A stretch of 64,000 nucleotides of DNA from Paraspadella gotoi. Taxonomy: Eukaryota > Chaetognatha. The translations under genes were made by a program, and so were the position numbers. This document shows, piece after piece, positions 61,430-64,000 of the stretch. Every line of letters starts with the position of its first letter. Position 1 is the first letter of the stretch. The stretch spans positions 4,094,626 to 4,158,625 of the forward strand of contig CM119269.1 in the NCBI GenBank assembly GCA_051294375.1, read 5' to 3'. The notes beneath the pieces were generated by a model that was given only the letters and a program-made list of their open reading frames with translations, ran no database searches and was not told the DNA's origin.

Positions 61430-61693
61430 GAACCGGCGCAAAAGCTCACAATTGAAACTTTGTCGTGATGGGACGCGACGGAGTGCAACTCTTCGTCCGT
61501 CGGTCGTGATGGAAAGACGAGTCTACACTGACGATGTGAAGATAGATCACAAGCACATTTTGTGTGCGATTCAGGATTTATCAACAAAGGTGCCGCCACT
61601 CAACGCTGTCGTGAGATGGTGCAAAAGGCCGATGGCCTCATTTACTACCGTACGGCCACCGCTTGGGTCCCACAAATCCCGCCGTCTTGTGAG
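61430..61693 (+). pseudogene. Noisy forward copy of the CCP exon
   Basis: Carries the same CCP exon as 57429-57703, with indels (GGCCTCATTTACTACCGTAC is intact). Donor GTAAGC and the following intron are nearly identical to the clean copy. Confidence 0.8.
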
Positions 61694-61977
61694 GGTAAGC
61701 ATTGCATACTAAGCATAGTCAGACAAAAAAAATGAAATGGTTTTTGAAAACAAGTTCAGTTATTAAAGGATTGAAACTGTTCGAGGATAATTTTGAATAA
61801 TTAAGTTACCCTTTAGATGTAATAAAAAATAATATGTATATAGTCATTTATTTATCAATATTATTATTATTTTGTCAAAAATATGGACAGTTTGTACCAA
61901 TTTCTAAAAAAACTCATGTCTATTGACAATTACAAACTACAGTATCTTTAATTCTTCTCTCTTTGGTTATTTGACAG

Positions 61978-62098
61978 ATGTGAATGAGTGTCTCCAGAAT
62001 CCCTGTGCTGCATCCTTTGAATGCGTCAACAGCATTGGCTCCTTCCTCTGCCGCTGTCCCAATGGCGAGATGGAGTCTGAGGGCGCTTGCCACAGAAG
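61978..62098 (+). CDS. Calcium-binding EGF-like exon
   Basis: After acceptor TTGACAG and a phase 1 join to the CCP exon: DVNECLQNPCAASFECVNSI then GSFLCRCPNGEMESEGACHR. This is a complete cbEGF: the DxNEC start, six Cys in the C-C-C-C-C-C spacing and the GSFxCxC core. It is cut by a 25-N gap at the 3' end. Together with the CCP module it suggests an extracellular mosaic protein. I infer it is a separate gene downstream of the secreted ZP-like gene, whose own frame has already stopped. Confidence 0.88.
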
Positions 62099-62389
62099 NN
62101 NNNNNNNNNNNNNNNNNNNNNNNCCGATCAGAGCATTCATTCGACTTGGTCGTCTTATGCTTAATAAAACGAAAAAAATATCATACATAACCATATTTCC
62201 CCCCAAAAAAATCAATTCCACCCTTTTTTATTTAGCCTTTTAGATATTGTAAGGTTCTCATTAATGATTTTCATACAGGAATGATGTGTTATAACTATTT
62301 AGAAAACCAGGACATGAAGTAAAACAAACTGGCAAAGACGTATTGCAGAGACCCCCGGCGAAAGTCAAACAGACCTCAGGCAAGTGGAG

Positions 62390-62495
62390 TCCTTAAACCA
62401 CCAAAGCCTGTCCAAAGTCAGGGGCAAGATAGTTTAATAATTAAATGAATGGATAATCTTTATAATTATTGTACCAATTTCATACATTCTAATAT
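62390..62495 (+). repeat. Fragment shared with the 2.4-kb repeat block
   Basis: CCAAAGTCAGGGGCAAGATA and ATGAATGGATAAT match the 2.4-kb block near 33410-33460 and 49190-49260; a short dispersed copy, direct orientation. Confidence 0.65.
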
Positions 62496-62714
62496 TATGG
62501 ATTAGAGCGTTTATCCAATATGATTCTGGTAAAGCATAAAATATGAAAAAAATATATTAGAACAAAAATGACTACTAATTTGAAATTTTAAAAACTGACA
62601 AAAATAATTAAAATGATATTAACAATGCAAATTTTTTATATTTTTTAACAACTTACGATAAAAGCAGCTTAAAACCAAATATACTTCTATAAAATCCACC
62701 AACCGTTCATCAGC

Positions 62715-62870
62715 GGCCATTGGTGCCGTAGGCAAGTCATTCGCATCCCAACCCAAAGGTCCGGGGTTCTAGCCCGGTGGCCCCTTATATTGAACTGCTT
62801 ATATTGAACGGTTCTATCACTAACACATATCAACAATTACTGTCTTTTCACTTCAGGTAACAAACGTTCT
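62715..62870 (+). mobile_element. tRNA-derived SINE, copy 2
   Basis: CATTGGTGCCGTAGGCAAGT, GGTCCGGGGTTCTAGCCCGG and the tail AATTACTGTCTTTTCA match copy 1 at 22110-22300, with the central 60 bases shorter. Confidence 0.7.
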
Positions 62871-62879
62871 ACAGGCTAT

Positions 62880-63560
62880 CTGAATTTAGTTTCTAATCAA
62901 ATTTTTTTTTCAGAAACTGAGCTCATGATGATGTAAAATTAAACATAATATAAATGTACTAATCATTAAGTAATTTTCGTTAATGAAAACTTTTGTGTAA
63001 ATTATTATTTTCATAGATAATTTCATAAAAGTTTGGACCTTTACCTTTACGTAGCTGGCCAAAAGTAAAAATTTAGTCATACAGACCTAACTTTAAATCA
63101 CTGATTAATTTTAGGAACATAACTCTTCCTTATTTTTCAACATTTTCTAACTCATGCACTGTTTTTTCATTTTTTGTTAATTTTTCGACTTTTCAATAAG
63201 AATTTATAACTAGAATCCTTTTAGGTTTTTTACAAAAAAATAATCAAACTCTGAAAGAGAAAGTGTCCAGTGTCGTGTCCAAGGAATAAAACTATAGTAA
63301 CCCAATTGCTCTCAATTTAGAGGTTTTTTATATTACAAGCAAAAAAAATGCACATCTTATATAAAAGAAGCTAAAAATTTGAACAAATATACAAAGTAAT
63401 GCGTCAACCATTTGGTCCTTGGGTCGAAGGACATTTACAGTTGACAAAAAAAAAATCCACCAAGATGTTGAAACTTCTTCAATTCAGAAAAAGAAATTCT
63501 CTGCTTTGATTTCCGACCCCTTAGGAAACATTTCCGAGAGGAGGAAGGTGGACCAGGTGA
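62880..63560. other. AT-rich stretch, no gene seen
   Basis: Presumed 3' flank of the EGF-TM gene. No repeats or exons recognised. Confidence 0.5.
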
Positions 63561-63572
63561 GCTGCCATCATT

Positions 63573-63805
63573 TTATGAGTGCAGTGGCACCTTGTCGTCG
63601 ACGGGGTAACGACGACCACGACGACAGCAGAGGACCACGCCGATGACGACGATGGAGACGAGGAGGACAATAACGGCGGCGCCGAGGCCAATAATAAGGC
63701 GCTTGGTGGCGTGGTAGCTCATGTGGCCCATGTGGTATTCGTCGTTGTCGTGGTCGTGGTGGTTGTCGTGTTGGTGGTGAGAGGAATGCTTCTCACATTT
63801 GCGCC
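63573..63805 (-). CDS. Last exon of an EGF and single-pass membrane protein: His-rich stalk, TM, short tail
   Basis: Acceptor ATAAG, then RKCEKHSSHHQHDNHHDHDN, DEYHMGHMSYHATKRL, a 25-residue hydrophobic helix (LIIGLGAAVIVLLVSIVVIG), CCRRGRR and YPVDDKVPLHS before TAA. It has a type I layout: the extracellular EGF module precedes a His/Asp-rich stalk with about eleven His in 33 residues, followed by the membrane helix and a tail of about 20 residues starting with palmitoylation-like CC and basic stop-transfer residues. The gene continues to the right of the window. Confidence 0.82.
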
Positions 63806-63890
63806 CTTATGATTTAAAAATTGAAAGAAAATTTTAAATATAGGTATGAATACTCAATATTGATTGAATTTTTTCACACAATATGCTCAC

Positions 63891-64000
63891 CAGGTTTTTC
63901 CCATGGCCCGACATCCTTGAATCCATCATGGCATTTGCAGTTGAAAGACAAATTCTCCTCAATGCAGAAGGCGTTGGTGTGGCAGTTGCTGGCTTCACGC
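63891..64000 (-). CDS. EGF-like exon of the same membrane protein, partial
   Basis: Encodes ASNCHTNAFCIEENLSFNCK then CHDGFKDVGPWEKPG, donor GTGAGC in phase 1, and joins the next exon as PG-RKCE. C-x(4)-N-A-x-C...h-x-F-x-C-x-C-x-x-G-F and the Cys in the next exon make an EGF-like domain with cysteines 2-6 visible. The 5' part lies outside the window. Confidence 0.85.

Noticed and set aside
63579-63812. A 77-codon plus-strand frame opposite the EGF-TM exon
   Set aside because: It is the shadow of the real minus-strand exon, which has a splice acceptor, TM helix and stop; the plus-strand product is Asp/Val repeats.

Overview
This window is animal nuclear DNA from an unidentified invertebrate. 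The genes are split by introns with GT/AG borders, the intergenic DNA is AT-rich and crowded with microsatellites, and there are tRNA-derived SINEs and thirteen runs of N. There are no operons, rRNA genes or CRISPR arrays. I cannot name the species; the HCN channel, ZP-like, CCP and EGF proteins and hammerhead-bearing repeats suggest a marine invertebrate.

Layout. (1) 0.5-19 kb: exons of one HCN-type hyperpolarisation-activated, cyclic-nucleotide-gated channel, all on the minus strand. Splice phases join exactly, yet the exon blocks run in the opposite order to that strand. A neuropeptide-like precursor gene lies on the plus strand at 16.3-17.7 kb. (2) 19-31.7 kb and 45-47.2 kb: exons of an acidic, Ser/Pro-rich protein, possibly the far C-terminus of the HCN gene, each present as a clean minus-strand copy and an indel-rich plus-strand copy. 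(3) 31.6-34.2, 42.7-44.6 and 47.4-50 kb: three copies of a 2.4-kb repeat block. (4) 50-52.6 plus 56.5-56.9 kb: a nine-exon secreted protein ending in a ZP-C-like fold. Indel-rich copies of it lie at 37.5-42.2 kb and 58-60.9 kb. (5) 57.1-57.7 and 61.4-62.1 kb: a CCP (sushi) plus calcium-binding EGF gene in two copies. (6) 63.6-64 kb: the 3' end of an EGF and single-transmembrane protein with a His-rich stalk.

Two points stand out. First, clean blocks lie in reversed orientation inside an otherwise forward order, next to noisy forward copies of the same DNA. The simplest reading is a hybrid-assembly fault: contigs flipped one by one, with gaps filled from raw long reads. Gene order and copy number here should not be trusted until reads are checked. 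Second, a family of repeats carries a hammerhead-ribozyme-like core whose stem II covaries between subfamilies. One subfamily sits inside a roughly 340-bp element with terminal inverted repeats, in the sense orientation within an intron of the secreted ZP-like gene.

Functionally, the window holds a membrane pacemaker-type channel with an altered cAMP pocket, a candidate secreted neuropeptide, and a group of extracellular-matrix or cell-surface proteins (ZP-like, CCP-EGF, EGF-TM).
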